NCBI RefSeq assembly: GCF_021390395.1
Contig: NZ_JAJUWT010000014.1
Coordinates: 62,001-126,000, forward strand
DNA length: 64,000 nucleotides
Direction: 5' to 3'
Origin: Saccharothrix sp. S26
GTDB lineage: Bacteria; Actinomycetota; Actinomycetes; Mycobacteriales; Pseudonocardiaceae
The position numbers and the translations under genes are program-made. Under the pieces are notes generated by a model, which searched no databases, was not told the origin of the DNA, and saw only the letters and a list, made by a program, of their open reading frames with translations. The first letter of the stretch is position 1. Every line of letters begins with the position of its first letter. This document shows, in pieces, positions 17,775 through 26,732 of this stretch.

Positions 17775-18331
17775 CCGCCGCGCCGTCGCAGCGGATCGTC
17801 GCGTTGTCCAGCCGGGAGTTGAACTCGCGGCTGGACGAGGCGCTCGCGCTCTACGTCAGCGCGATGGAGTACCCGCCCGGCACGGCCGAGCAGCGCGCGC
17901 CCATGTGGTTGGCGCACATGCTGCGGGAAGGCTGGCGGTGCGTCGTGGCGCTCGGCGAGCAGGACGAGCTGATCGGCATCGGGTACGGCTACCGCGGTTC
18001 GATCGGCCAGTGGTGGCACGAGCAGGTGCGCCACGGGCTGACCCTGGTGTCCGGGCCGAAGGCCGTCGAGGAGTGGATGCGCGACTACTTCGAGCTGACC
18101 GAGCTGCACGTGCTGCCGAGCGCGCAGGGACGCGGGGTCGGTGAGCAGTTGCTGCGCAACCTGGTCGAGGGCGTGCCCAGCTCACGGGTGCTGCTGTCCA
18201 CCCCGGAGGGCCCGAGCAAGGCGTGGCGGCTGTACCGGCGGATGGGTTTCGTGGACGTGCTGCGGCACTACCAGTTCACCGGCGACCCCCGGCCGTTCGC
18301 CGTGCTGGGTCGCACGCTGCCGATCACCTGA
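17771..18331 (+). CDS. GNAT family N-acetyltransferase
   Basis: A 186-residue GCN5-related acetyltransferase. The acetyl-CoA motif A is visible as LTELHVLPSAQGRGVGEQLLRNL, with the pyrophosphate loop QGRGVG, and motif B as YRRMGFVDV. GTG 17771 overlaps the YbaK stop, so translation of the two is coupled, giving a plausible tRNA- or amino-acid-related pair. The acceptor substrate is unknown. A strong hairpin follows seven bases after the stop. Confidence 0.9.
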   Translation: MTAAPSQRIVALSSRELNSRLDEALALYVSAMEYPPGTAEQRAPMWLAHMLREGWRCVVALGEQDELIGIGYGYRGSIGQWWHEQVRHGLTLVSGPKAVEEWMRDYFELTELHVLPSAQGRGVGEQLLRNLVEGVPSSRVLLSTPEGPSKAWRLYRRMGFVDVLRHYQFTGDPRPFAVLGRTLPIT

Positions 18332-18337
18332 CCGGCA

Positions 18338-18365
18338 GTCCCTTCCTCCCGGGGGAGGAAGGGAC
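18338..18365. terminator. Bidirectional hairpin terminator
   Basis: GTCCCTTCCTCCC (18338-18350) pairs with GGGAGGAAGGGAC (18353-18365), with almost no free loop. It sits between the convergent GNAT and CHAP genes. Confidence 0.85.
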
Positions 18366-18372
18366 CCGGCCG

Positions 18373-18999
18373 CTAGAACGGTGAGACGAAGCCGGATGCC
18401 TGGAGGTACTTGCCGGCGTTGAGGCCCTCGATCTTGCGCAGCTTCGAGTAGACGACCCGGTCGCCGAAGTTGCCCTCGACGGTCCGCACGTGGGTCGCCT
18501 TGCGGCCGGTCCGGTCGTACTTGACCTCGACCACCAGGCCGACGTGCGCGTGCATGTCCGGGTAGTTGCCGTAGACCACGGCGTCACCGGGGGCGACATC
18601 GCGCTCGGCGATGTCCTTCCACCGGCCGTTGAGCTTGCCCCACTTCTGCCAGTAGGTGGCCCAGTGGCCCTGGTCCAGCACGGACGCGCCGGGGGCGGGG
18701 CGCATCGAGGGCCGGTCCGGCACGCCGCCGGTCGTCCACGCCCAGTTGACGAACACCCCGCACCACTCCGCCGGGCGCAGCACGCCCTGGCCGGGCAGCT
18801 GGTACTGCGGCGGGTAGTAGTTGCCGTTGCCCTCGCGCCGGCCGACCTCGCGCAGGGCGTGGTCGACGATGTCCTGCCGGATGCGCCACTCGGCCTGGTC
18901 GCCGAGCGACTGCTCCTGGGCGTACGCCGGTGCACCACCGGCGAGCAGCGCACCGGCCAGCAGCGCGCCGAGCGCGGCCCGCTTCGCACGTCCGGTCAT
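18373..18999 (-). CDS. Secreted CHAP-domain protein (putative peptidoglycan amidase/endopeptidase)
   Basis: A 208-residue protein. The N-terminus MTGRAKRAALGALLAGALL followed by AGGAPAYAQEQ is a signal peptide with a probable cleavage after AYA. The mature part is a CHAP/NlpC-like fold: the catalytic cysteine in AEWCGVFVNWAW, histidine in MHAHVGLVVE and a polar residue in VEGNFGD. Such enzymes cut peptidoglycan stem peptides or cross-bridges outside the cell. It is transcribed alone, between two hairpins. Confidence 0.85.
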   Translation of the reverse strand: MTGRAKRAALGALLAGALLAGGAPAYAQEQSLGDQAEWRIRQDIVDHALREVGRREGNGNYYPPQYQLPGQGVLRPAEWCGVFVNWAWTTGGVPDRPSMRPAPGASVLDQGHWATYWQKWGKLNGRWKDIAERDVAPGDAVVYGNYPDMHAHVGLVVEVKYDRTGRKATHVRTVEGNFGDRVVYSKLRKIEGLNAGKYLQASGFVSPF

Positions 19000-19043
19000 C
19001 AGGTCCCCCCTACGGTCGTTCGCCCACCATCCAACACCGGCGA

Positions 19044-19074
19044 CGGTGACCTCGGCGTGAAACCGAGGTCACCG
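19044..19074 (-). terminator. Hairpin terminator after the DUF885 gene
   Basis: CGGTGACCTCGG (19044-19055) pairs with CCGAGGTCACCG (19063-19074) around a seven-base loop. It lies just past the DUF885 stop on the minus strand and upstream of the CHAP gene. Confidence 0.75.
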
Positions 19075-19081
19075 GGACGGG

Positions 19082-20761
19082 TCAGAGCTCCGCGAGCCGT
19101 TCACGAAGAGTGTCCAACCCCATGGCGCCCATCTCCAAGGCATCGCGGTGGAACGCCTTCAGGTCGAACGCGTCGCCGTGGCGGGCGCGGGCGTCGTCGC
19201 GGGCGGCCAGCCACAGGCGCTCACCGAGCTTGTACGACGGCGCCTGGCCGGGCCAGCCCAGGTAGCGGTCGATCTCGTCGTGCACGTGGGCCGGGTCGGT
19301 GATGGTGCGGGTGAGCATGAACTCCAGGCCGAGGTCGGGGGTCCAGCGCTCGCCCTCGTGGAAGCCGGTGCCCTTGGGGATCTCCAGCTCCAGGTGCATG
19401 CCGATGTCGACGATGACGCGGGCCGCGCGGAACAGGTGCGCGTCGAGCATGCCCAGCAGGTCGCCGTCGTCCTCGAGGTAGCCGAGCTCGCGCATCAGCC
19501 GCTCCGCGTACAGCGCCCAGCCCTCGCCGTGCCCGGACACCCAGCACATCAGGCGCTGGAACTCGTTGAGCTTGTCCGCCTGGTAGACGGCCGTGGCGAC
19601 CTGGAGGTGGTGCCCCGGCACGCCCTCGTGGTAGACGGTCGTGACCTCGCGCCAGGTGGGGAACTCCTCCTTGTCGTCCGGCACGGACCACCACATGCGG
19701 CCGGGCCGGGAGAAGTCCGGCGTGGGGCTGCTGTAGTACGCGCCGACACCGCCGCCGGGCGGCGCGATCCGGCACTCCAGCTTCATCAGCTCGTCCGGCA
19801 GGTCGAAGTGCACGCCGCGCACGTCCTGGAGCGCCTTGTCGGACAGCTCCTGCATCCACGACCGCAGGCCGTCCTTGCCGTGCACCAGGTAGCGGGGGTC
19901 GGCGTCCAGCGCGGCGGCGGCCTCGGCCAGGGTCGCGCCCGGCTTGATCCGGTTCGCGACCTGCTTCATCTCGGTCTCGACGCGGGTGAACTCCTCCCAG
20001 CCCCACTCGTAGGCCTCGGCGAGGTCGAGCCGGGAGCCGGTGAAGTAGCGGGACTGCAACCGGTAGACGTCCTCGCCGACCGCGTCCTTCCTCGGGGCCT
20101 TGGGCGCGAGGTCGGCGCGCAGGAACGCGGCCAGGTCGCCGTAGGCCTCGGCGGCGGCCTTGGCGCCCGCCTCCAGCTCGGTGCGCAGCGCGCCGTCCGC
20201 GGGAGCGTCGGCGATCAGGGCGGCGAAGAACGACTTGCCGCCGGCCCGACCCGCCCACGTGTCGCACTGCTCGGCGACCTTGGCGACCTGCCGCAACGCC
20301 GACACGTGCCCCTTGTCGGCGGCGTGGGCCAGGCCCGCGCGCAGGTTCGCCACCGCTTCCGGCACGGCGATGAGCCGCTTGGCGATCACGGCCCAGTCGT
20401 CGGCGGTCTCGGCGGGCATCTGGTCGAACACCTCGCGCATCGACTGCACGGGGCTCGCGATGACGTTGAGGTTGCCCTCCATCTGGCCGGCCTCGTGCAG
20501 CTCGACCTCCAGGCCGACCCGCTCCAGGAACACCGCCTTCGCGTCGGCCTCCGACTTGTCCGCGGGCTCGGCGGCGCCGATCGCGGCCAGCGCGCGGCGC
20601 GCGAGCTCCTCTCGGGCGGCGTGGCCCTCCGGCGAGTAGTCGGTCAGCCGGTCGTCGTGGCCGGGCTTGCCGATGAACGTCGCGGCCACCGGGTCCGCCG
20701 CCGCGTAGTCGGCTACGAACTGGTTGCTGATGCCGTGCACGCCGGCGGAGGAGGTTGACAT
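19082..20761 (-). CDS. DUF885 family protein (predicted zinc metallopeptidase-like)
   Basis: A 559-residue protein with the DUF885 architecture. The key motif VYHEGVPGHHLQVA is an HExxxGHH variant of the zinc site, followed by a conserved GEGWALYAERLMRELGY helix that supplies the third ligand. No signal peptide is seen, so it should be cytoplasmic. Members are annotated as peptidase-like, but few have been tested. ATG 20761 is used; GTG 20770 is a close alternative and neither has a good ribosome binding site. It is divergent from lppM. Confidence 0.88.
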   Translation of the reverse strand: MSTSSAGVHGISNQFVADYAAADPVAATFIGKPGHDDRLTDYSPEGHAAREELARRALAAIGAAEPADKSEADAKAVFLERVGLEVELHEAGQMEGNLNVIASPVQSMREVFDQMPAETADDWAVIAKRLIAVPEAVANLRAGLAHAADKGHVSALRQVAKVAEQCDTWAGRAGGKSFFAALIADAPADGALRTELEAGAKAAAEAYGDLAAFLRADLAPKAPRKDAVGEDVYRLQSRYFTGSRLDLAEAYEWGWEEFTRVETEMKQVANRIKPGATLAEAAAALDADPRYLVHGKDGLRSWMQELSDKALQDVRGVHFDLPDELMKLECRIAPPGGGVGAYYSSPTPDFSRPGRMWWSVPDDKEEFPTWREVTTVYHEGVPGHHLQVATAVYQADKLNEFQRLMCWVSGHGEGWALYAERLMRELGYLEDDGDLLGMLDAHLFRAARVIVDIGMHLELEIPKGTGFHEGERWTPDLGLEFMLTRTITDPAHVHDEIDRYLGWPGQAPSYKLGERLWLAARDDARARHGDAFDLKAFHRDALEMGAMGLDTLRERLAEL

Positions 20762-20866
20762 GAGCCGCACGTTACCGGCGGGCCGTGTCCCTCCAACAGG
20801 TAATTAGCCACGCTCACGATCGTGTGGTTGCGGTCAACTTTTGACCGTGGCCGGCAGGATGGCCGG

Positions 20867-21523
20867 GTGTCCAGGGCCCCCGCGCTGCTCGTGCCGGTCT
20901 TCCTCCTCGCGCTGTTCTCGCTGACGGGGTGCGTCCGGCTGCACGCCGCCATGGCGTTGTCCACCGACGACCGCGTGTCCGGTGAGATCGTCGCCGCCAC
21001 CCCGCCGACCGCGGACAACGACCCCGGTCCGCAGCTCAAGGTGCCGAACGAGCTGGCCAGCAGGGTCAGCACCAAGCCGTACAAGGTCGACGACTACGTC
21101 GGCACGCAGCTGTCGTTCAGCGGGCTGACCTTCGACGAGGTGCGGTCGCTGTCCGCGGCGACCAGCGCGTCGTCCAGCCGGTACCAGCTGACGTTCCGGC
21201 GGTCCGGCGACCTGGTGACGTTGTCGGGCTCGGTCGACCTGACCCAGGTGCCGCCCGAACGCGCCGACATCCAGGTCAAGATCAGCTTTCCGGGTGAGAT
21301 CGTGGACACGAACGGGTTGGAGGAGGACAACGCGACCATCTCCTGGGCCCCGAAGCCCGGCCAAGCCTCGATGCTGAACGCGACCGTCCGCTACCCGGGC
21401 GCGAACTCGGTGTCGTACTTCGGCTGGACCATGCTGGTGGCCGTCCTGACCGGCGCGGCCGCCCTGATCGTGGTCATCCTGGCCATCGTCGCCCACCGCC
21501 GCCACCAGGTGGAGAGCGCTTGA
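20867..21523 (+). CDS. lppM: LppM-family lipoprotein
   Basis: A 218-residue protein from GTG 20867, preceded by AGGATGG. The signal peptide ends in the lipobox LTGC (acylated cysteine about residue 22). The outer domain is followed by a C-terminal transmembrane helix (TMLVAVLTGAAALIVVILAIV) and a basic tail. This two-anchor layout and the position next to metF match mycobacterial LppM (Rv2171). In mycobacteria LppM affects phagosome behaviour; in a presumably free-living actinomycete its role is unknown. Convergent with metF, 16 bp apart. Confidence 0.85.
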   Translation: MSRAPALLVPVFLLALFSLTGCVRLHAAMALSTDDRVSGEIVAATPPTADNDPGPQLKVPNELASRVSTKPYKVDDYVGTQLSFSGLTFDEVRSLSAATSASSSRYQLTFRRSGDLVTLSGSVDLTQVPPERADIQVKISFPGEIVDTNGLEEDNATISWAPKPGQASMLNATVRYPGANSVSYFGWTMLVAVLTGAAALIVVILAIVAHRRHQVESA

Positions 21524-21539
21524 CGACGGCGGCGCGGGG

Positions 21540-22427
21540 CTAGACGGCGCGGGCCGGGACCAGGCCCAGGCGTCCGACGATCTCCCTGGTCGCCTTCGAC
21601 CGGTTGAACGTGTAGAAGTGCAGGCACGGCACGCCCTCGGCGAGCAGCCGCTGCCCCATCTCGGTCACCAGGTCGATGCCCGCCTTGCGGAAGCCCGCCG
21701 GGTCGTCGGCGTACGGGTCGAGGCGGCGCGCCACCACGTCCGGCACCGAGGAGCCCGACAGCTCGATCGTCTTGGCCAGCGTCCGCGGCGTCGTCAACGG
21801 CATCAGGCCCGGGATCAGGACGGTGTCGCAGCCGCGGGCGGCCACCCGGTCGCGCAGGCGCAGGAAGTCCTCCGGCTGGAAGAACAGCTGGGCGATCGCG
21901 AAGTCGGCGCCGGCGCGCAGCTTGCGCACCAGGTACTCGGTGTCGGAGTCGAGGTCCGCCGACCGCGGGTGCCCGTACGGGGACGCGGCCACGCCCACGC
22001 AGAAGTCGCCCAGCTCACGGCACAGCCGGACCAGCTCCTCGGCGTAGGTCAGCCCCTCCGGGTGGGCCACCCACTCGCCGTTCGGGTCGCCGGGCGGGTC
22101 GCCGCGCACGGCCAGGATGTTGCGCACGCCGACGGCGGCGTACCAGCCGATCACGTTGCGCAGCTCGGCCACCGAGTGGTTGACCAGCGTGAGGTGCGCC
22201 ATCGGCAGCAGGGTCGTCTCCTGCGCGACCCGGCCGGTGGTGCGGATGGTCCGGTCGCGCGACGAGCCGCCCGCGCCGTAGGTGATGGACACGAACGCCG
22301 GGTCGAAGGGCTCCAGCTCGCGGATCGCCCGCCAGAGGATGGTCTCCTCGGCCTCGTCGCGCGGGGGGAAGAACTCGACGGAGAACACGGGTGAACCCGT
22401 GCGCAAGCGTTCGACCACCGACGTCAT
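21540..22427 (-). CDS. metF: Methylenetetrahydrofolate reductase
   Basis: A 295-residue (beta/alpha)8 barrel flavoenzyme reducing 5,10-methylene-THF to 5-methyl-THF for methionine synthesis. Family signatures include FSVEFFPPRDEAEE with the catalytic glutamate, the FVSITYGAGGSSRDRTI block, NILAVRGDPPGD and the FAIAQLFFQPEDFLRLRDR strand. ATG 22427 gives the standard N-terminus. In the mycobacterial order this is the position of Rv2172c. Divergent from the prenyl synthase gene, 105 bp apart. Confidence 0.93.
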   Translation of the reverse strand: MTSVVERLRTGSPVFSVEFFPPRDEAEETILWRAIRELEPFDPAFVSITYGAGGSSRDRTIRTTGRVAQETTLLPMAHLTLVNHSVAELRNVIGWYAAVGVRNILAVRGDPPGDPNGEWVAHPEGLTYAEELVRLCRELGDFCVGVAASPYGHPRSADLDSDTEYLVRKLRAGADFAIAQLFFQPEDFLRLRDRVAARGCDTVLIPGLMPLTTPRTLAKTIELSGSSVPDVVARRLDPYADDPAGFRKAGIDLVTEMGQRLLAEGVPCLHFYTFNRSKATREIVGRLGLVPARAV

Positions 22428-22532
22428 GCCGCACAGCCTAGAGGTAGGTCCGAGGCGTGGAAGATGGCTGTCACCAGATGGGACCAGCCCCCCGGTTGGG
22501 CAACCCGAAGCGGCAGAGGTGACGATAGACGG

Positions 22533-23600
22533 GTGCCGCCCCACCCGTTGGACCTCGAACTGCCCAAGCACGTCGACGAAGCGCTGGCCGCTTATCTGGC
22601 CGACCGCCGGGCACTGGGTGAGCGCATGGAGGAGAACTTCACCAGCGCCGTCGACGCGCTGGCCGACTTCGTCCTCGGCGGCGGCAAGCGGATCCGGCCC
22701 ACGTTCGCGTGGTGGGGCTGGCGGGCCGCGGGCGGCGACCCCGACGGCGAGTTGGCCGAGTCCGTGCTCACGGCGGTCAGCTCGCTGGAGCTGATCCAGG
22801 CGTGCGCGCTCGTGCACGACGACCTGATGGACGCCTCCGAGACCCGTCGCGGCATGCCGACCGTGCACGTCCGGTTCGCCCGCAGGCACCGCGACCAGGG
22901 CTGGCTCGGCGAGCCCGAGCGGTTCGGGCTGGCCGCGTCCGTGCTGATCGGCGACGTGGCGCTGGCCTGGGCCGACGACATGCTCTTCGCCGCGGGCCTG
23001 CCCACCGACGCCCTGCAACGGCTGAGCCTGCCGTGGCGGGACATGCGCACCGAGATGCTCGCCGGCCAGTACCTCGACGTGCTCACGCAGGCGCGCGGTG
23101 ACGCCTCGCCGGACGCGGCGCTGCGCATCGACCGGCTCAAGACCGCCGCCTACACCGTCGAACGGCCGCTGCACATGGGCGCGGCGATCGGTGGGGCGTC
23201 ACCCGAGCTGGTGGACGGCCTGCGGTCGTTCGGCACCGACATCGGGGTGGCGTTCCAGCTGCGCGACGACCTGCTCGGCGTGTTCGGCGACCCGGCGGTG
23301 ACCGGCAAGCCCGCCGGTGACGACCTGCGCGAGGGTAAGCGGACGCTGCTGGTCGCGCTGGGCATGCAGTTCGGTGCGGACGTGCTGCACGAGGCGCTGG
23401 GCAGGCCCGACCTGGACGTGGCCACGGTCGACGAGGTGCGCGCGCGGTTGCGCGAGGTCGGCGCGGTGGACGCGGTCGAGGAGCGGATCGCCGAGCTGAC
23501 CGAGTCCGCGCTGCGGGCGCTGGACCGGTCGCCGATCGCCGAACCGGCCGGTGAGCGGCTCGCGGAGCTGGCCATCAGCGCCACGAAGCGGACCTCCTGA
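22533..23600 (+). CDS. crtE: Geranylgeranyl diphosphate synthase (polyprenyl synthetase)
   Basis: A 355-residue trans-prenyltransferase. The first aspartate-rich motif is LVHDDLMD and the second is LRDDLLGVFGD; GGKRIRP and the KPAGDDLREGKRTLL loop are also present. It condenses IPP with allylic diphosphates, most likely to GGPP for the carotenoid genes that follow two bases downstream. It occupies the place of mycobacterial idsA2 (Rv2173). GTG 22533 is preferred because the upstream extension from ATG 22464 lacks family similarity, though ATG 22464 has a GGAAG. First gene of crtE-crtI-crtB. Confidence 0.92.
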   Translation: MPPHPLDLELPKHVDEALAAYLADRRALGERMEENFTSAVDALADFVLGGGKRIRPTFAWWGWRAAGGDPDGELAESVLTAVSSLELIQACALVHDDLMDASETRRGMPTVHVRFARRHRDQGWLGEPERFGLAASVLIGDVALAWADDMLFAAGLPTDALQRLSLPWRDMRTEMLAGQYLDVLTQARGDASPDAALRIDRLKTAAYTVERPLHMGAAIGGASPELVDGLRSFGTDIGVAFQLRDDLLGVFGDPAVTGKPAGDDLREGKRTLLVALGMQFGADVLHEALGRPDLDVATVDEVRARLREVGAVDAVEERIAELTESALRALDRSPIAEPAGERLAELAISATKRTS

Positions 23601-23602
23601 CG

Positions 23603-25096
23603 ATGCGCACGGTCACCGGCCGCACGGACCACGTCGTCGTGGTCGGCGCGGGGCTGGCGGGGCTCTCCGCGACGTTGCACCTGCTCGGCGCGGGACGCCG
23701 GGTCACCGTGGTCGAGCGCGACGCCGTGCCCGGCGGTCGGGCCGGGCGGCTGGACCTGGGCGGCTACCGGTTCGACACCGGGCCGACCGTGCTGACCATG
23801 CCGGAGCTGGTGGACGAGGCGCTGGGCGCGGTCGGCGAGTCGCTGGCCGACCGGCTGACCCTGCGGCCCCTGCACCCCGCGTACCGGGCCCGCTTCGCCG
23901 ACGGCAGCACGCTGGACGTGCACTCCGACGCCGAGGCGATGGAGGCCGAGGTGCGCCGGTTCGCCGGTCCGCGCGAGGCCGCCGGGTACCGGGCGCTGCG
24001 CCGGTGGCTGACCGAGCTGTACCGGGTGGAGCGGGAGCGGTTCATCGGGTCGAACTTCGACTCGCCGTTGTCGCTGCTCACGCCGGAGCTGGCGAAGCTG
24101 GCCGCGTTGCGCGGGTTCGCCCGGCTGGGGCCGTCGGTGGCGCGGTTCGTGCGCGACGAGCGGTTGCAGCGGGTGTTCTCGTTCCAGTCGCTGTACGCGG
24201 GCGTGCCGCCGCGCAAGGCCCTCGCCGCGTACGCCGTCATCGCGTACATGGACACGATCGCGGGCGTGCACCACCCCGAGGGCGGGATGCGGGCGTTGCC
24301 GGACGCGTTGGCCGCGGCCGCCCGGGACGCGGGCGCGGACCTGCGGTTCCAGACGCCGGTGGCGTGGCTGGAGCGCATCGGCGGCCGGGTCACGGCGGTG
24401 CGCACCGCGCACGGTGAGCGCATCCCGTGCGACGCGGTGGTGCTCACGCCGGACCTGCCGATGTCGTACCGCCTGCTGGGCCACCGCCCGCGCCGACCCG
24501 TGCCGGTCACGTGGTCGCCGTCGGCGGTCGTGCTGCACGCGGGCGTGGACCGGACGTGGCCGGAGCTGGCGCACCACACGCTGCTGTTCGGCCGGGAGTG
24601 GGACCGCACGTTCGACGAGCTGACCCGCCGCGGCACGTTGATGAGCGACCCGTCGTTGCTGGTCACCGCGCCGCCGGGGCAGGGGATGTTCGTGCTCGCG
24701 CCCGTGCCGAACCTGCGCGTCGGCCCGATCGACTGGGAGCGCGTGGGCCCGGCCTACCGCGACGAGCTGGTGGGCGTGCTGGAGCGGCGCGGGCTCACCG
24801 GGTTCGGCGCGGCGATCGAGGTCGAGCAGCTCGTCACGCCGAAGGACTGGGCCGCGATGGGCCTGGCCGCGGGCACGCCCTTCTCGGCCGCGCACACGTT
24901 CGCCCAGACGGGGCCGTTCCGGCCGCGCAACCTCGTGCTGGACAACGCGGTGCTGGCCGGGTGCGGCACCACGCCGGGCGTCGGCGTGCCGCCGGTGCTG
25001 ATCTCGGGTCGGCTGGCCGCCCAGCGGATCACGGGGACCGCCGCGGCGCGGTCGCGACGGCAGTCGCAGCCGCGGCGGGCGCACACCCGGCGCTGA
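23603..25096 (+). CDS. crtI: Phytoene desaturase, CrtI type
   Basis: A 497-residue FAD-dependent desaturase. The N-terminal dinucleotide fold is VVVVGAGLAGLSATLHLLGAG with the second signature PGGRAG and YRFDTGPTVL. The C-terminal CrtI signature PGVGVPPVLISGRLAAQRI near residues 465-480 is clear. It converts phytoene stepwise to neurosporene or lycopene at the membrane. The start lies two bases after the crtE stop. The basic tail (RSRRQSQPRRAHTRR) is unusual but not disruptive. Confidence 0.94.
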   Translation: MRTVTGRTDHVVVVGAGLAGLSATLHLLGAGRRVTVVERDAVPGGRAGRLDLGGYRFDTGPTVLTMPELVDEALGAVGESLADRLTLRPLHPAYRARFADGSTLDVHSDAEAMEAEVRRFAGPREAAGYRALRRWLTELYRVERERFIGSNFDSPLSLLTPELAKLAALRGFARLGPSVARFVRDERLQRVFSFQSLYAGVPPRKALAAYAVIAYMDTIAGVHHPEGGMRALPDALAAAARDAGADLRFQTPVAWLERIGGRVTAVRTAHGERIPCDAVVLTPDLPMSYRLLGHRPRRPVPVTWSPSAVVLHAGVDRTWPELAHHTLLFGREWDRTFDELTRRGTLMSDPSLLVTAPPGQGMFVLAPVPNLRVGPIDWERVGPAYRDELVGVLERRGLTGFGAAIEVEQLVTPKDWAAMGLAAGTPFSAAHTFAQTGPFRPRNLVLDNAVLAGCGTTPGVGVPPVLISGRLAAQRITGTAAARSRRQSQPRRAHTRR

Positions 25097-25210
25097 CGTG
25101 CTGTGCGACGATGTGGCCGCGATGTCCGCGACCCCGCCCCCGCCCAGATCGAGCGCCGCACGTGTCGACCCGGTGCGGCCGCGGGCTGCCCACCCGCCCG
25201 GCAGGCACGC

Positions 25211-26098
25211 GTGACCGACCTGGCCGCGGCCTACGCCCGGTGCCGGGAGCTCAACGCCCGCCACGGCCGCACGTTCTTCCTCGCCACCCGCCTGCTCACG
25301 CCCGCGCAGCGGCCCGCCGTGCACGCCCTGTACGGGTTCGCGCGGTGGGCGGACGAGATCGTGGACAGCGGCGCCTCCACCGACCCCGCCGGTGACCTGG
25401 AACGGCTGGAGGCCCAGCTCGGCGACGAGCTGGCGGGGCGGCCCACGGGCCACCCGGTGCTCGCCGCCCTGGTCGACACCGTGCGCCGCCACGCGATCGA
25501 CCCGGCGCTGTTCAGCGACTTCCTGGCGTCGATGCGGATGGACCTGACCGTCACCTCGTACCCGGACTTCGCCGCGCTGGAGCGGTACATGCACGGCTCG
25601 GCGGCGGTGATCGGGCTGCAACTGCTGCCCGTGTTCGGCACGGTCGTGCCGCGGGCGCTGGCCGAACCACCGGCCGCCGCGCTGGGCCGGGCGTTCCAGT
25701 TGACGAACTTCCTGCGCGACGTGGGCGAGGACCTCGACCGGGGCCGGGTCTACCTGCCGCAGGACGTGCTGGCGGCCTACGGCGTGGACCGGGAATTGCT
25801 GGTGTGGTGCCGGCGGACCGGGAAGGCCGACCAACGGGTGCGGCGGGTGATGGGGCACCTGGTCGCGCGCACGCTGGCCGAGTACCGGGAGGCCGAGACG
25901 GGCGTGCCGATGCTGCGCCCCGTGTCCCGACCGTGCGTGCGCACCGCGCTCACCCTGTACCGGGGGATCCTGGACGAGATCGCGGCGGCCGACTACCAGG
26001 TCCTGGACCACCGGGTCGTGGTGCCGACCTCGCGTCGGCTGGCGGTGGCCGTGCCGGGTTTCGCCCGAGCCCTGCTGGCCCGCGCCACCGGGCGCTGA
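25211..26098 (+). CDS. crtB: Phytoene synthase
   Basis: A 295-residue head-to-head prenyl synthase that joins two GGPP to phytoene. The two aspartate-rich sites are [13 protein letters not shown] and [18 protein letters not shown], the latter being the squalene/phytoene synthase signature. GTG 25211 is used; the frame is open further upstream with no homology. A short 30-codon frame (25122-25214) ends in the GTGA overlap with this start. Third gene of the carotenoid operon, 114 bp after crtI, followed by a hairpin. No lycopene cyclase is in the window. Confidence 0.93.
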   Translation: MTDLAAAYARCRELNARHGRTFFLATRLLTPAQRPAVHALYGFARWADEIVDSGASTDPAGDLERLEAQLGDELAGRPTGHPVLAALVDTVRRHAIDPALFSDFLASMRMDLTVTSYPDFAALERYMHGSAAVIGLQLLPVFGTVVPRALAEPPAAALGRAFQLTNFLRDVGEDLDRGRVYLPQDVLAAYGVDRELLVWCRRTGKADQRVRRVMGHLVARTLAEYREAETGVPMLRPVSRPCVRTALTLYRGILDEIAAADYQVLDHRVVVPTSRRLAVAVPGFARALLARATGR

Positions 26099-26112
26099 GG
26101 CGGAGAACACGA

Positions 26113-26151
26113 CGTCCGGACGACTCCCCGGCTGGGGGAGCCGCCCGGACG
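26113..26151. terminator. Bidirectional hairpin terminator
   Basis: A 17-bp stem with two mismatches (26113-26129 with 26135-26151) and a five-base loop separates crtB from the convergent Rv2175c-like gene. Confidence 0.75.
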
Positions 26152-26182
26152 CGGTTCGGTCGTCAGGGTGGTGCGGTGCTCG

Positions 26183-26557
26183 TCAGAAGCCCAGGGCCTG
26201 TGCCCGCCGCTTCACCTCGCGGCCTCGGTCGCCGCGCAGCGCCTCGATGGGCGTGCCGGGCAGGGTCTCGTCCTCGGTGAACAGCCACCGCAGGATCTCT
26301 TCGGTCGAGAAGCCGGAGTCGCGCAGCACCGTGATGGTGCCGGGCAGCCCCTTCACCACGCCTCCGGCGGCGAGGAACTGGGCGGGGACGACGAGGACAC
26401 CGTCACGGCGCTCGGCGAGCAGTTGACCGTCGCGCAGCAACTGGTGGACTCGGTTGATCGGCAGGCCAAGACGCTCGGCGACCTCGGGGAGGGGCAGGAC
26501 CTCCAGGTCGGGAGCCAGCACATCCGCAGCGGCAGGAATCGCACTCACGTGCGTCAC
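26183..26557 (-). CDS. Rv2175c-like helix-turn-helix DNA-binding protein
   Basis: A protein of about 124 residues from GTG 26557 (GTG 26548 possible). A helix-turn-helix is visible in VAERLGLPINRVHQLLRDGQLLAERRDGVLVVP, followed by the family-specific C-terminal helices GTITVLRDSGFSTEEILRW. The ending REVKRRAQALGF matches the mycobacterial protein. In Mycobacterium tuberculosis Rv2175c is a substrate of the neighbouring kinase PknL, which controls its DNA binding. The divergent pairing with pknL is kept here. Confidence 0.9.
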   Translation of the reverse strand: MTHVSAIPAAADVLAPDLEVLPLPEVAERLGLPINRVHQLLRDGQLLAERRDGVLVVPAQFLAAGGVVKGLPGTITVLRDSGFSTEEILRWLFTEDETLPGTPIEALRGDRGREVKRRAQALGF

Positions 26558-26651
26558 GATGCCACAACGACGTGAACGATGCCCTGCGCCAACCGGGTGG
26601 TGGCGGTACACCCACGGGTCGGCTTGCGGACACCCCCTGTTTCACCGCACT

Positions 26652-26682
26652 TTGACACGGATCCCACACGCGCGCGTGGGAT
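26652..26682. promoter_or_regulatory. TTGACA box with adjacent inverted repeat in the Rv2175c/pknL gap
   Basis: TTGACA at 26652-26657 is followed four bases later by ATCCCAC-N8-GTGGGAT (26661-26682), a 7-bp inverted repeat. The site lies in the 175-bp divergent region. It is a candidate operator for the neighbouring DNA-binding protein or a transcript hairpin. A separate TACGAT at 26719-26724 is positioned as a -10 for a leaderless pknL mRNA. Confidence 0.4.
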
Positions 26683-26732
26683 GCTCCAGCGCACAGCATC
26701 GGTCGGCACCACCCACCGTACGATCCACGGCT

